A program made the translations under genes and the position numbers. The notes under the pieces were generated by a model that did not search any database, was not told the DNA's origin, and saw only the letters and a list, made by a program, of their open reading frames with translations. Positions 44,401 to 55,048 of a DNA stretch of 64,000 nucleotides are shown here, one piece after another. This DNA comes from Crotalaria pallida (taxonomy: Eukaryota; Streptophyta; Magnoliopsida; Fabales; Fabaceae). Location of the stretch: NCBI GenBank assembly GCA_037953625.1, contig CM075654.1, forward strand, positions 54,815,001-54,879,000, written 5' to 3'. Position 1 is the first letter of the stretch. Every line of letters begins with the position of its first letter.

Positions 44401-45818
44401 GCATGCATCGGATTTTATTGGAGGATGGGGCTAAACCAGTGAGACAACCCCAGAGACGATTGAACCCCCAGATTCTTGATGTGGTGAAGAAAGAGGTCAC
44501 CAAGCTGCTGCAAGCTGGCATTATCTACCCCATTTCAGACAGCACTTGGGTAAGCCCGGTTCAAGTAGTTCCCAAGAAGTCTGGGGTGACAGTTGTCAAA
44601 AATGAGAAGGATGAGCTGATTCCCACTAGAGTGCAGAACAGTTGGAGAGTCTGCATTGATTATAGGAAGCTCAACCAGGCGACCCGCAAGGATCACTTTC
44701 CTCTTCCCTTCATTGATCAGATGTTGGAGCGCCTGGCAGGTAAATCTCACTATTGCTTCTTAGATGGTTTCTCTGGTTATTTCCAAATCTGTATTGCACT
44801 AGAGGACCAACATAAGACTACATTTACCTGTCCTTTTGGTACATTTGCTTATAGGAAGATGCCTTTTGGCCTATGCAATGCTCCTGGCACTTTTCAAAGA
44901 TGTATGATGAGTATTTTTAATGACTTACTTGAGCATTGCATAGAGGTCTTCATGGATGATTTTAGTGTATATGGTTCCTCTTTTGATGCATGTCTTGATA
45001 GTTTGTCTAAGGTGCTTAATAGGTGCATTGAGACTAACCTTGTCTTGAATTTTGAAAAATGTCATTTTATGGTAGAACAAGGCATAGTCTTAGGGCACAT
45101 TATTTCGCATAAGGGCATAGAGGTTGACCCTGCTAAGCTGCATGTAATATCACATTTTCCTTACCCCTCTTGCATGCGAGAGGTGCGTTCTTTTCTTGGC
45201 CATGCAGGTTTCTATCGCAGGTTTATTCAGAACTTTAGCAAGATAGCCCTTCCACTATCCAACTTGCTTCAAAAGGATACCACATTTGAGTTTGGAGACC
45301 AATGCAAGAAAGCATTTGATGAGTTAAAGAGAGCACTCACCACCACTCCCATCATCCAACCACCTGACTGGACTCTCCCATCAGAGCACCGTGCATATTG
45401 GGCTGTGAAGCAATGCAACTTAGCTCTTGATCAAGCGGGTGAGGAGAGGAAGCTGCAGTTGAGTGAGCTAGATGAGATCCGTTTGGAGGCCTATGAGAAT
45501 TCCAAGTTCTACAAAGAGAAGACCAAGAAGCTCCATGATAGCTCAATTTGCAGAAAGGAGTTCTTGGTTGGTCAAAAAGTGTTGCTCTACAACTCTAGGC
45601 TTGGAATCATGAGTGGAAAGCTCCGCTCTAAATGGATTGGACCGTTTGTAGTCACCCAAGTGTTTCCTTATGGCACTGTGGAGATCAAGAGTGAGTCCAC
45701 AGACAAGAGCTTCAAAGTCAATGGCCACCGACTCAAGCCTTTCCTAACCTCTCCTACTTTGGATGATGCGCCTGTGGAGGAAGCCTCATTGGTCGACCCC
45801 ATTTTTGACCCACCATGA
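41499..45818 (+). CDS. Athila gag-pol polyprotein with in-frame deletion of RNase H and integrase core
   Basis: 1439 codons without a stop. Gag core lies at residues about 90-270 (motifs LLPKFNGLAGEDPHKHLKQF and VWDDLKRAFLEKFFP). The knuckle is CGICTSAEHPTDAC (about 329-342, CX2CX4HX4C), followed by a Q/P-rich linker. Protease has DLGASINVMPMSVF (about 681-694), the Athila form of the active site. RT has FLDGFSGYFQI and the catalytic FMDDFSVYG (about 1151). After TTTPIIQPPDW (about 1290) the chain jumps straight to the C-terminal part of integrase (EHRAYWAVKQCNLALDQAG ... GPFVVTQVFPYGTVEI), so RNase H and the DDE core are missing. The joint near 45380 keeps the frame. Start ATG at 41499 is the first in frame after the leader. 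The protein could make particles and perhaps reverse transcribe, but not integrate. Confidence 0.93.
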   Translation: MTRGNSSYFHPYNPEIDRTYHRLVRQNRNQSIGSESIESLHSESASFSSIPINSDSYSDYSENMAQPPPRERTLRELAAPDFTIEDLCIQYPDDPYELRSGLIHLLPKFNGLAGEDPHKHLKQFHIVCATMKPHDVQEDHVCLKAFPHSLEGLAKDSLYDLAPGSITVWDDLKRAFLEKFFPACRTTAIRKDISGIRQQSGESLYEYWERFKRLCASCPHHQISEQLLIQYFYEGLNLMERNMLDAASGGALGDMTPLEARVKIEKMASNCQQFHARGNSDAIIVRGVNDVGTSSGKVEKLEQKIDSLTTLVTQLAINQKKLSLPARLCGICTSAEHPTDACPSVQQQPTTGADQPEAYAANIFNSRNQQPQNFDLSTNRYNPGWRNHPNLRWSDQQQPSQVQFQNNSRPPYVPPPVQQQRQQQANSAPPAPSTEQQPSLEELMKQMTMQNLQFQQETRASIQRQEASIQSLTNQMGQMATAINTMQSQNSNKLPSQTVINPNQNVNAISLRSGKQIVTPTPESDLNKDDLVSPNKKTQMVEESEHTSTRKSHPTQPSTSTTHAAAQQPSPIPLPFPPRGVTQSKKMEEIDKEILDTFRKVEVNIPVLDAIKQIPRYAKFLKDLCTHKRKLKGNERINMGRNVSALIGKPVPHIPEKCKDPGTFSVPCIIGNTKFENALLDLGASINVMPMSVFKSLSLGPLQPTGVVIHLANRSTAYPAGLIEDVLVRVEELIFPADFYILDMEEDTSRSAVPIILGRPFLKTARTKIDVHAGTLSMEFDDSVVRFNIFDAMKHFSDDHSVFHVDLIDDLIDEHVLDFLHDYDLPSFTSSFTCSACSDSEMCTACIEIDQFLNSAIASVDSYDIDSDHANPISVLHESNSLVQVQAAESNSAAPLVPSVMQAPLLDLKPLPPHLKYAYLEAEQKLPVIISTSLSVDQEKKLLDVIRANKRAIGWTLADIPGISPSMCMHRILLEDGAKPVRQPQRRLNPQILDVVKKEVTKLLQAGIIYPISDSTWVSPVQVVPKKSGVTVVKNEKDELIPTRVQNSWRVCIDYRKLNQATRKDHFPLPFIDQMLERLAGKSHYCFLDGFSGYFQICIALEDQHKTTFTCPFGTFAYRKMPFGLCNAPGTFQRCMMSIFNDLLEHCIEVFMDDFSVYGSSFDACLDSLSKVLNRCIETNLVLNFEKCHFMVEQGIVLGHIISHKGIEVDPAKLHVISHFPYPSCMREVRSFLGHAGFYRRFIQNFSKIALPLSNLLQKDTTFEFGDQCKKAFDELKRALTTTPIIQPPDWTLPSEHRAYWAVKQCNLALDQAGEERKLQLSELDEIRLEAYENSKFYKEKTKKLHDSSICRKEFLVGQKVLLYNSRLGIMSGKLRSKWIGPFVVTQVFPYGTVEIKSESTDKSFKVNGHRLKPFLTSPTLDDAPVEEASLVDPIFDPP

Positions 45819-47322
45819 TTTAGGGAGTCTTCTTTTCTCCTTCTTTACTACTTTTATTCCACTTGTCTATATTTGTCTGATTCTGCTATTTGTTTTCCAT
45901 TGAGGACAATGTGTGATTTAAGTGTGGGGGGGAGAGTAGTTTAGGTTGCATATTTTTGCTTTGATTTTTTTAGGTTTTGCTAAGTTTTGGGCATTTTCTT
46001 GCATGTTTTTGCTTCAATTTAGTAGAGTCTTGGTATCTTGTGTCTGAATTCATGCATTTCTGTGTGTAAAGTTGCTGTTGATAATTAAGAGGTGGTAACA
46101 CTGTGATAGAATTGTCCCTTTTGTGAGGATTTGAGCCTTAATTGTGGGTGAATTGCTATATATGCCACCTAATTTTTCTTTCATGTGTGATTGCACTCTG
46201 GATTACTTGCACTCTAGAACTTGACTTGACTCTTGTTGATACTTGATATTCCCATGCACATTTTGAAATGATTTAGGCATTGTTTTTTTCTTGAATAAGC
46301 CACTAGCCATATGAGCCTACCTTGAATGAATTTATCCTTTGATAGCCCCTTTGAGCCTTTATATCCCTTTTCTTTGTTCTTTAGCTCATTACAAGCCTAT
46401 GACTGAAAAACCATGATTGTCCTAACCTTAGGGAATGTTGGAGCTTTGGAATTGTTTTGGGAATGGGTATTAAGTAAGCGAGGGTGCTTTGTTCTTCATC
46501 TCTTGTGAGTTCTGGGTTTTGCCTCTATGGTCGGTGATGTAATTATGGCTTTATCTCATTATGCCATTTTTGTTGTTTCTTCTTTCCTTTCGTTCATGAA
46601 GTTCTGCAATGAAAAAAAAAATTGAAAAAATGAATGATGAAAAAAAAAGAAAGAAAAAGAAGAAGAAAAAAAAGAAAAAAAAATGGAATAAAAGGTTGAT
46701 TGAGGCATTGAGGATTGGAATTAGAGGTTGTTGTTATGTTTATCATTTCATTTTGGGGTGGATTGTACTTATTTTTTTTACTTATTCCCCATTGCTCCTC
46801 TATTCCCTGGGTTTTAGCTACATTTCCCATATTTTTATCCTACCTTGTCCTTGGCCCCATTACAACCCTGAAAAGACCTTTTGATCTTAATGTGCATGTG
46901 TATTGATTGTTGATGTTAGAGGCTTGTCAAGCTTATGGTTGTGTTTGTTTTTCATGATGTGCCTTGAGTGTAAACACTGATTAACCTTAAACACTTGAGT
47001 GTAAACACTATTGAGTGATCCTTGTGAGTTTCTATCATCTTTGTGACTACCCTCTTGATGTCATTGGTTTTCTTTGCATATTTGAAATAATTGGATGATG
47101 TTCATGAATGCCTTGATTCTTTGGTCCTTATTTTCTTCGTGTGCTCGATTTTGCCCATTTCTTTGCATTTCCTAGAATTCATTGTGAAGTATGTAATCTC
47201 TTAGGTTTGCATTCATTAGTTTTAGTAATCTTTTTACATGATTCACTTTGGTGCATATTGATTTTCTCAGTCCTAATTCTTAGTTTTGCCCAGGAGTGCA
47301 AAAGGATAAGTGTGGGGGTATT
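45819..47322 (+). other. Athila 3' untranslated region
   Basis: 1.5 kb between pol and the 3' LTR, the place where some Athila elements carry an env-like gene. Only short frames are present. It has G-runs (gtgtgggggggagag at about 45920), an A-rich block (46610-46690) and ends with PPT agtgtgggggtatt. Confidence 0.8.
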
Positions 47323-48442
47323 TGATGAGCATTTTATTTCCCATTTTTCCTTGCATTATTTTACTCCTATTATTAAGACTTGTTGCCCATTTGACATTGT
47401 TTCGCTTGATTTAGTGATTTAGAGTTTATTGGACTATTATTCTGAATATTGTTTAATTTGGGATTATTTAGCCTAATTAATTCTATTTCTATTTTCAGGT
47501 CATATTTGGCACAAGGGCTTTTTGGACATTTTGGGAATGAAGATTTAATTTTGGAAGAGAAGATATATGATGAAGTGAATATTGTAATCTATCTTTAGGA
47601 TTAGTTGAGATTTAGTTATATCTTTTAAGATTTAGATTTTATCTATAAGATATTTTTAGATTTAATTTAGAGATAAGCTTTCCTTAGGATTTGGGCCCAT
47701 GATTTAGACCCGTTTTGTGATTTAAAAAGCCAAATTCGTGTAAACCCGAGGGGAGACCTTCCATTCACGTTTTTTACATTCTCTCTCACAGAGAAGGCTT
47801 AGTTTTGCTCTCCAAGCTTGTGGAGGCTGCTAGGGTTTCTCTCTCTTCCCTTTCTACACGTTTTTGGTATTTTTCTTCATGGAAGGCTAAACTCTTAGGT
47901 TAAATCCCTTTGGTAATGTATCACATACTCTTGAGGTTTTGATCTTAATGCTATTTCGTTTTTATTCACTGTTTTCATGCTTATTGATATGTTATGGTTC
48001 GCTTAGTTCCATTCTATAGAGATAATCCATGTGTATGAATGCTTAATTTATGCAAACTCGTAAAAACTCCATGCTTTGGCTTTTAATGCTTAATTAGAGG
48101 TTTGGGTTTTGGGGTGAGAATTGAATTTTCGCTTAGTATTTAATTCTCACGAGTTGGACAGTGAAGAGGGAAGAAATTGATCTTTTGTGACCGATGATAG
48201 AGTTGTGAACGCGAGCCAAAGGGGTTTATCCGCTTTTCCTTATCTGTTTCTTCGTTTTGATTTAATTCTGTTTTGATTTCAATTATTCAATATTCAATAC
48301 AAAAAAACCCCCCCCTGTTTTCTATGCATACTATGTGTTCGACCTTTTGCTTGATAAGATATTCCTTGGGAGACGACCTAGGAGTCACTTCCTAGTACTA
48401 TACTTAAACTGTTTTTATTTGTATCGGGTACGGCCTCGATCA
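47323..48442 (+). mobile_element. Athila 3' LTR
   Basis: 1120 bp; nearly identical to 39666-40784 (one substitution in ggtttaYccgc and one C-run length difference noticed). The following bases, gtaag, belong to the minus-strand chromovirus (compare 18600-18620), so the right-hand insertion boundary is exact. The left flank is lost. Confidence 0.93.
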
Positions 48443-49240
48443 GTAAGCTCAACTTTATGATAAAGGAATAAACTAAACACTCTTGTTCCCTTGTTCGTTC
48501 TTATCGTAGGAACTCTTGTTGTGGTCATTATGGTGACGGTTGTTCTTTTCGCGACTACGGTGGGGACCATAATTTTGCTGACTTTGCTGCTGTTGCTCAT
48601 ACACCATCTTTGCCTTGAGGTCATCTTCGGTGATACGACAACGTTGCACCAAAGTTGCGAAGTGTCGGATGCATTGTCCACTTACGAATGGCTTAATATC
48701 CGGCCTTAAACCATTCTCAAAACGAACGCACTTAGAATTCTCGTCGGGGCGAAGAGTGAAGTATGGAGAGTACTTCATCAGTTCCTCAAACTTCGCAGCA
48801 TATTCCCCAACAGTCATTATTCCCTGCTTCAGCTCCAGGAATTCGATCTCCTTCTTGTTTCTTATATCTTCAGGGAAGAACTTCTCATAGAATTTCTCCA
48901 CGAAAACCCCCCAAGTAATTTGTTTGTTCTCATGCTCTAAGGCTTGTTTCGTATACTTCCACCAGTTGTCCGCGGGACCCACCAGGACATAAGCAGCATA
49001 GGTAACTTTCTGCTCTTCATCACATGGAATTGTCTGAAATATCTTTTCCAGCTCCTGAATCCATATTTGCGCCTCCTCAGGGTTAGCTCCACCGTGAAAC
49101 TTTGGAGGGTCACACTTCCTAAAATCAGCTAGTCCCTTGAACTCGAATGGACCAACAGCTTGCCTATTAGCCAGATGCTCCAAGATCGCAGCGATACGAT
49201 CGAGGGATTCGTCGGTATGGCGAGCGTTTCTTGAGGCCAT
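48443..49240 (-). pseudogene. gag: Chromovirus gag, minus strand, 3'-truncated by Athila
   Basis: The frame from 49240 (MASRNARHTDESLDRI) is open for 255 codons with the gag core FHGGANPEEAQIWIQELEK, WWKYTKQ and FENGLRPDIKPFV, better preserved than the plus-strand copy: the codon that is TGA there is TGC here (SKCVRFENG). It ends at 48473 after the H/N/R-rich linker, before the zinc knuckle. From about 48480 to 48443 the sequence matches the pre-RT linker of the plus copy (18583-18622), so knuckle and protease were already deleted when Athila inserted at 48442. Confidence 0.88.
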
Positions 49241-49421
49241 TACTACGTTATGCTATTCATCAATGATAACGATTATATTTAAAACAACAATATATATATA
49301 TATATATTACATCCTACTGACTTAGTCCTAATCTACTCATAACTCAATCCAGAGTTATCACAGCTTATAGCATGTGTGGCCATATTCCATAGGTCGAGAG
49401 TTTGAACCATTGCTCTGATAC

Positions 49422-49433
49422 CACTAATGTAAC
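49422..49433 (-). other. Primer-binding site (tRNA-iMet), minus-strand chromovirus
   Basis: On the minus strand TGGTATCAGAGC, separated from the LTR end (49438) by TTAG. Confidence 0.9.
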
Positions 49434-49437
49434 ATCC

Positions 49438-52284
49438 CGACTCTCTAACCTTGATTTATTTATTACAATGAAAATAGAGAATAATTTTTCGCAAATAAAT
49501 TTAAAAATTTTATTATTCAATTGCAGAAGCAAAGCTTCAAGTATCATCAAGTGCGGAAGCAAAATAACAGAACTTAGTTCAAACAACAAAACACAATAGT
49601 TCAAACCAGTTTATTTTATAAGCAAATAGACTTTGAGCTACTTAAGACACTAATCGTAACCCAGAGCATGGTTCTTCAAACTCCATCCTTTGGAAAGGGA
49701 ATCCCAAATCCCTTGCCAACGCTACTCTTCCCTTTGGAAGATAGGACCTTTGTTACCTACAAGGGCAACAAGGGAGTAAGTCATAGCTAATCACGTTAAA
49801 ACGAATAATAAATAACAGTGGCTAAAAACAACAAACACAAGTATTCAAGTAGTAACAGTTTCTGCGATGCATACACATATGTCAAACCCTTTTTATTCAA
49901 GCAATTAATCTTATTATTAATGGCATGATGCATGCTAATCTCCACAATTTCCCGGGGCATCACAGTTTGGAGGTGGTAGGACTTACGAGCTTCGCTCTGC
50001 ACTCATGACTTACGAGCTTTGCTCTGCATAGGACTTACGGGCTTGGCCCTGCACTCACGACTTACGTGTTCCCATCTCCCGGCGTTGTAGGACTTACGGG
50101 CATAGCCCTGTACTCACGACTTACAGGCTTCCTCCGCCCAGCGTTAATAGTATAAAAGGGAAAAAACCTCACAAACTGGAGCAATCAATGCATGAATGCA
50201 AACAAAATCTATTACCAATCCTTATCTTTTAATTCATCATCATCGTTCATCTTATTTCCATTTAGGACATAGTCCATGCTTCACATTTCATTCTTTCATT
50301 CCATTTCCATTAATCTTTCTTTTAGCTGGTGATGGTGCTTTCCGAAAAAGACCATCAGAGGCATAGCCACCTTATGATGGGTTTACTTAATTTCAATTCT
50401 CTTTTCAGAAAATCCTTCAGCGGCCCAGCCACTTTGTGATGGTTTTAGGAATAGCGTATAATTATTCATTTAATAATCTGTTGGGGCATAGCCTCCTATT
50501 GGCGGATTTTTATTGCAACGACCCCATTGGGACTCCCATAGAAAATGTCAACCAAGTGAATAAAACTTTCACTGGGACATCTAGGGATCATATCAACCAA
50601 ATGGGTGTACGCACTTCCGTTGGGACTCCTATAGGGAAATCATCAACCACTGAATAAAATTCCAATAGGACACCTCCAGGATAGTTATCAACCAAACAGG
50701 ATTAAGTTATGCCACTGGGTGAAATCCTCATAGTGGTCTTTAGAATTTAGTAATAATCATGTTAAAAGTGTTAAATTCTGATAAATAAAGAAAATAAGTG
50801 TGTTATTCCAGTTTTCCCAAAAGACTAGAGTAGTTCAGAAAAGACTAGAGTATTTTCACCCAGAAGACTAGAGTAGTTCAGGAAAGACTAGAGTATTTTC
50901 ACCCAAAAGACTAGAGTAGTTCAGGAAACACTAGAGTATTTTCACCCAAAACACTCGAGTCTTTCATAAACCACTCGAGTCTTTTAGCTGGTTCTGCACC
51001 AGTTTCACGGTCTGCATGCATCAATTCTTGATTCTTACTTCTTTAAACAATTCCATGCAAAAACAGAAGTTAAGACACATATAATAAACATATTCCAAGT
51101 ACCAAACACAATCAAATCGGAAGGAAGCATAATCAAATCATAAAGTGAACAACAACATAGAAACTCAACACTTTAACATAGGAGATTCATTTCTACTTCA
51201 TTTTAAATTCGTGTAACTATCCAGTGAGTATTATTAGGTCCATATAAACTTGTTCCAACCATTAAACCATGGGTTTCTGACCTCCAAGTCAAATTCCCAT
51301 TTCAACTTACGTTACCCATGAACCTCAAGTAGTTCCTATGAATTTAGCTTGTTAATTATCATTCTAGTGATTAGATAACTTCTCCCATACCTTAATGAAG
51401 CTAAAGGAACTATTGGTTGTGGAAGAAAAGGTCTGAAATGGATTTTGAGCTTCAAAGCTCAATTCTGAACTTATGCAAAAACTGTTGCACCGGCTGACTT
51501 TGGCTACAAATTACATCATGAATAAGCCTTGAAAAATAACGAACCAAGTTAGCTTAAGCAACTAGGAAGTACTAACTTTAATTAGAAACAAGTTTGGAAT
51601 CAAGAGGGTTCCTGAGTTTACCAAACCAATTCAAGAAAGATAGGTAGTTAAAGCTGTTTGTGCTCTGTTTTCATTTTTGAGTTGCTAACTTTGGAGGCTT
51701 ATAACTTTTTCTACAGAGACTCAAATTTCGTGGTTCTTGTTGCTATTTGAAGAATGGAAATAGAACTAGAAGTGTGTTTTGGTTGCACTCAATTTCATCG
51801 TTTGAGGAGGGAGAATCGAGAGCTTAAATATAGCACCAGAAAACAGAGAGATTTTCGGGTTTTTGAGGTTTGAGAGTGTAGATTGTGTTCAAATCTCCTC
51901 CCAAGTACTTACTTATAGACCTTACTTTACCCTCCTATGAAGTAGGGTCGAGTTCTGAGCTTATGGGCCAAGGAAAATGAGTTTTTAATTCAAAAAGTGT
52001 TGAAACCGCCATAAAGCTGCTGCTGAGCTGGGCAAAAGACTAGAGTCTTTTCTTAAACACTCGAGTCTTGTTGCCCAGAATACTCGAGTCTTTTTGGCTG
52101 AAATGGCCAAAAAGTCATTCTTAATTCATTTCTTTTTCTTCTAATAGTTTTCCCATTATATTTCCAAATAATTAAATTCACCACTAAATATAAAATATAT
52201 ATAACTATGTAAAATCTCAAAACATTTAGAAAAATAAATATAATTATATATATTTTATTTTATTATTTTCCAGTGGGTGTTACA
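49438..52284 (-). mobile_element. Chromovirus family A LTR, full length, minus strand
   Basis: On the minus strand it starts TGTAACACCCACTGG at 52284 and ends GGGATGTTACA at 49438, 2847 bp. It carries the same internal order as the plus copy: AT-rich start, first ACTCGAGT cluster (about 52030-52100), donor-like AAG/GTATGG at 51390, second cluster (50818-50990), hairpin array (49970-50740) and acceptor-like TTGTAG at 49757. The U3 start differs from the plus copy and resembles 1-729, so two subfamilies are present. Confidence 0.9.
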
Positions 52285-52515
52285 ATAAGGTGAAGCCTTA
52301 GTCCCACATCGGCTGGTAAGGAGAATGAAGCATGCCTTATATAGGGTGTGGATACCTTACCTCACGTGGACGCGTTTTTTGGGGCTCACTGTTAGTGTGA
52401 GACCAAGAGCAAAACCGTGAGGGTGAAGGATGCCCAAAGCGGACAATATCCACGTGGCGGTACGCTGGGCCCCAGTGCCCAGTACCGTACGGCTGGCTGG
52501 GACTGGGCTGTTACA
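52285..52515 (+). mobile_element. Solo LTR of the TRIM family
   Basis: About 230 bp matching the TRIM LTRs at 11222-11742 in opposite orientation: AAGCCTTAGTCCCACATCGG, GCCTTATATAGGGTGTGG, and the end GACTGGGCTGTTACA. The expected TGTAAGGGC start is replaced because the chromovirus LTR ends exactly there. No PBS or second LTR follows. Confidence 0.85.
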
Positions 52516-53353
52516 TGCTTCACCATGTACAGGTGAAAAAACAAGGGTACCGAGCAGCATAACCCGCGCACGCGGCAAAAATTTTAAAAGGCTGTAACAA
52601 ACCCCCACGCGTTCGGATGCAACTGGGTTGGGGTGATTTCCAAGTATTGCAACACACCAACTTGGAAGGGGGTGAAAGGTGATCACTCTCTAGCAAGTAT
52701 ACTAGATCGGATAGTAATATAGTCGGTTAAGACCAGATATCATTCCCACAGGGACCAAGAATTATTTAACTTATTTCTACCTAGGAGCAATTAAAAGTAA
52801 AATCTACTAAATTTCATAATTAAAAAAATTAATTAAGAGGATATTTTGCTGCTGGAAAATAAATAAAAACTATAAATTAATGGATGAATGGTGGTTAGGA
52901 ACTAGTTTCATTAATTATTTCATTTATTTATTATAAATCAATGTTTTCCATTTAAATCAAGAACTAATTCAGAAAATTAGTAATTCCTAGATTCCTCTAA
53001 TGAAATTACTGTTTATTATCCAATTTGTTAAATCCTAATTCCTTAGAAATTTAATCTATTGAATAACCATAATTAAGAACAGTGAATTATCAAAATTTAT
53101 ATAAAAATCCAAAAGTATTCCTACAAGTTGAATCCTTATATTGTTTAATTGCTTGGCCTATTTTAAATCCTAATTTTTCAATTCAGATCTAAAAATTTTA
53201 AATCCTAATTTTTCAATTCAGATCTAAAAATCCATAACATAAATTGATCAAGTTCATGCATAACAATAAAAACACAATTAAACACTTGATTTAAAAACTG
53301 AAAAACATTAACTCGTATAAATAAACTACATAATCAAATCCACATGTTCCTAA
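52516..53353. other. Unassigned DNA left of the gag-only array
   Basis: A short GC-rich part (52516-52690) with a CCAAGT...ACTTGG inverted repeat at about 52650 is followed by AT-rich DNA. The stretch gatcggatagtaatatagtc...attcccacagggacc (52705-52765), read on the minus strand, looks like the last part of a Ty3-type LTR, but I cannot confirm a family. It continues at 63468 after the nested array. A 35 bp unit is duplicated in tandem at 53161-53230. Confidence 0.35.
53161..53230. repeat. Tandem duplication of a 35 bp unit
   Basis: The unit, ttttaaatcctaattttt followed by caattcagatctaaaaa, occurs twice without a change (53161-53195 and 53196-53230). Confidence 0.9.
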
Positions 53354-54976
53354 TGTTAGTTCCATGGTGAATGTTTTGATAATGACAAAAGGTTACAAAG
53401 TGTTTTGAACAAGCAACAAAGATGTTGATCAAGTTTCAAGTTCAACAAGCAACAACAAACATCAAGTGAAGAGAGAAAACAAGCTCATGAAGACATAGTT
53501 TGAGTGTAATTGTAATTGTTTTATCTTTTGCCTCTCAAGCTTCTTAGGTCTTTTATTTGGTTAGAGTTTATTTAGAGGGTAGTGAATCTCTATCATAGTC
53601 ATGATTAAATCATAATTTGAGTTTTCACTTAACCTAGAATCAATAGGTGGCTTAAATTTTTTAAAGGAAAGGTTTGGTTTTGAGAAAACAAGTTTTAAAC
53701 AAGTATCAGACATGTTTAATCGATTAAGAATATATTTAATCGATTAGTACTCGATTAAGTGAAGATTTAATCAATTAAGTACTGCTGAACTGGTTTTTTA
53801 AAATACGATTTTCACTTCTCAAAATCAGTTTTCAAGTGCTACAACTTTTGGGTATTCTATAAAAACCTTTTCCTAACCTTTGTGGTTAATGAGATCACTT
53901 TCATAATCAATTTTACAAGAATCAAGCCATTCTATTCTCTCTCAATTTCAAAGATCAAAGCTTTCATATTTTCATATTCTTTGATCAAGAACCTTTGAAT
54001 CTCTTATTGTGAATTGTCATAGCTATTGATTGAGATTCATAGGATTGTCATTTGTGTTTTCTATTGTGTTGTAATCTTTGCCAGAAGCCAAGCCAACTAC
54101 AACAAACAAGAAGACTTGGTGTGTCGTTTATCATCAAGCAAATCTCATTGGAGAAGAAGAAAATCTTGGTTGTGAATCAAGCAAAGAGAAGCCTTGGTGT
54201 GTGGATCATCATCAAGCAAAGAAGACTTGTTGTGTCGATTATCAACAAGGGGTAGAGGTTAGATTAGAGAGAAGATCAATAGGATTACAAGGCAAGGGTG
54301 TGGTATCTCTTGTAGGCTAGCAAGAAGGGAGTCTTGTGAGGCACTTACTTGTAATTTGAGAACTCTAATTCCTCATAGTGAAGAATCTCTCTTGGTTGAA
54401 GAGGGGACTGGATGTAGCTTTCAAGCGGATGAAAGTGAACCAGGATAAATCACTGTGTCGTATCTCTAAACCCTTAACTCTTTACATTCAAGTCAATTCA
54501 TTGTGTTCTTGGTTGAAAACCTAGAGAAAGATTGATTTTCATAATTGATTGAATTGAATCTTTATTGTTCAAATTAACTTGGGGAAAATCATTTTCATAA
54601 CTAGGATAATCAATAAGAATATAGGTGTTAATTGTTTCCACTGAATCTCTGATCTTAAGTGTTAATTGATTGATTTTCGTATTCGATTGAAAAGTGATTT
54701 TTCAGTTTCTGATAGATTTAATCGATTAAGTTTTCGTTTAATCGATTAAGGACTTTTGAACTTTCAGGTTTAATCGATTAAATTGCAGGTTAATCGATTA
54801 AATTTCAGTTTAATCGATTAAGTGCTGTAGAATTTGCAAAAATCATTTGTTTTGATTGTTTCGATTCATTTCTTTCAAAAATCTTTCAAGGTTTCTTTTA
54901 CACCTATTCAACCCCCCCTTCTAGGTGTGTTCCTAGTGTTCCTTAGTTGTTTCAACCACCAATTGCGGTTTCTTCA
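53354..54976 (+). mobile_element. Gag-only element LTR1 (1623 bp)
   Basis: TGTTAGTTCCATGG to CGGTTTCTTCA. It has nine or so TTTAATCGATTA palindromes in two clusters (53717-53785 and 54715-54830). A TATA-like TCTATAAAAACC lies at about 53854. The CAAAGATCAAAGC and following sequence is probably the leader. The two overlapping ORFs at 54052-54320 run across KTWCV-type repeats and look like chance frames. Confidence 0.95.
54715..54830 (+). repeat. TTTAATCGATTAA palindrome cluster in LTR1
   Basis: Five copies of TTTAATCGATTAA or a one-base variant in about 115 bases; another group with three to four copies (some degraded) lies at 53717-53785. The same clusters occur in LTR2 (57967-58035, 58967-59075) and LTR3 (62218-62285, 63218-63315), where one copy has been deleted. 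Confidence 0.9.
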
Positions 54977-54978
54977 AT

Positions 54979-54990
54979 TGGTATCAGAGC
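54979..54990 (+). other. Primer-binding site (tRNA-iMet), gag-only element
   Basis: TGGTATCAGAGC two bases (AT) after the LTR end TTCTTCA. The second unit has the same at 59231-59242. LTR3 is followed by flanking DNA instead. Confidence 0.92.
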
Positions 54991-55048
54991 TCGGTCGAAA
55001 GACACGAGCATAAGAGCTTTTTCGTAAAGATCCTTTAAGAAAATCGCA

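Noticed and set aside
45819..47322. Env-like gene between Athila pol and 3' LTR
   Set aside because: Only short frames are present and none has a membrane protein layout; the longest (47141-47422) runs into the LTR.
54052..54320. Overlapping ORFs of 67 and 80 codons in LTR1, repeated in LTR2 and LTR3
   Set aside because: Repetition is explained by LTR identity; two overlapping frames are equally open and substitutions between copies change residues freely.
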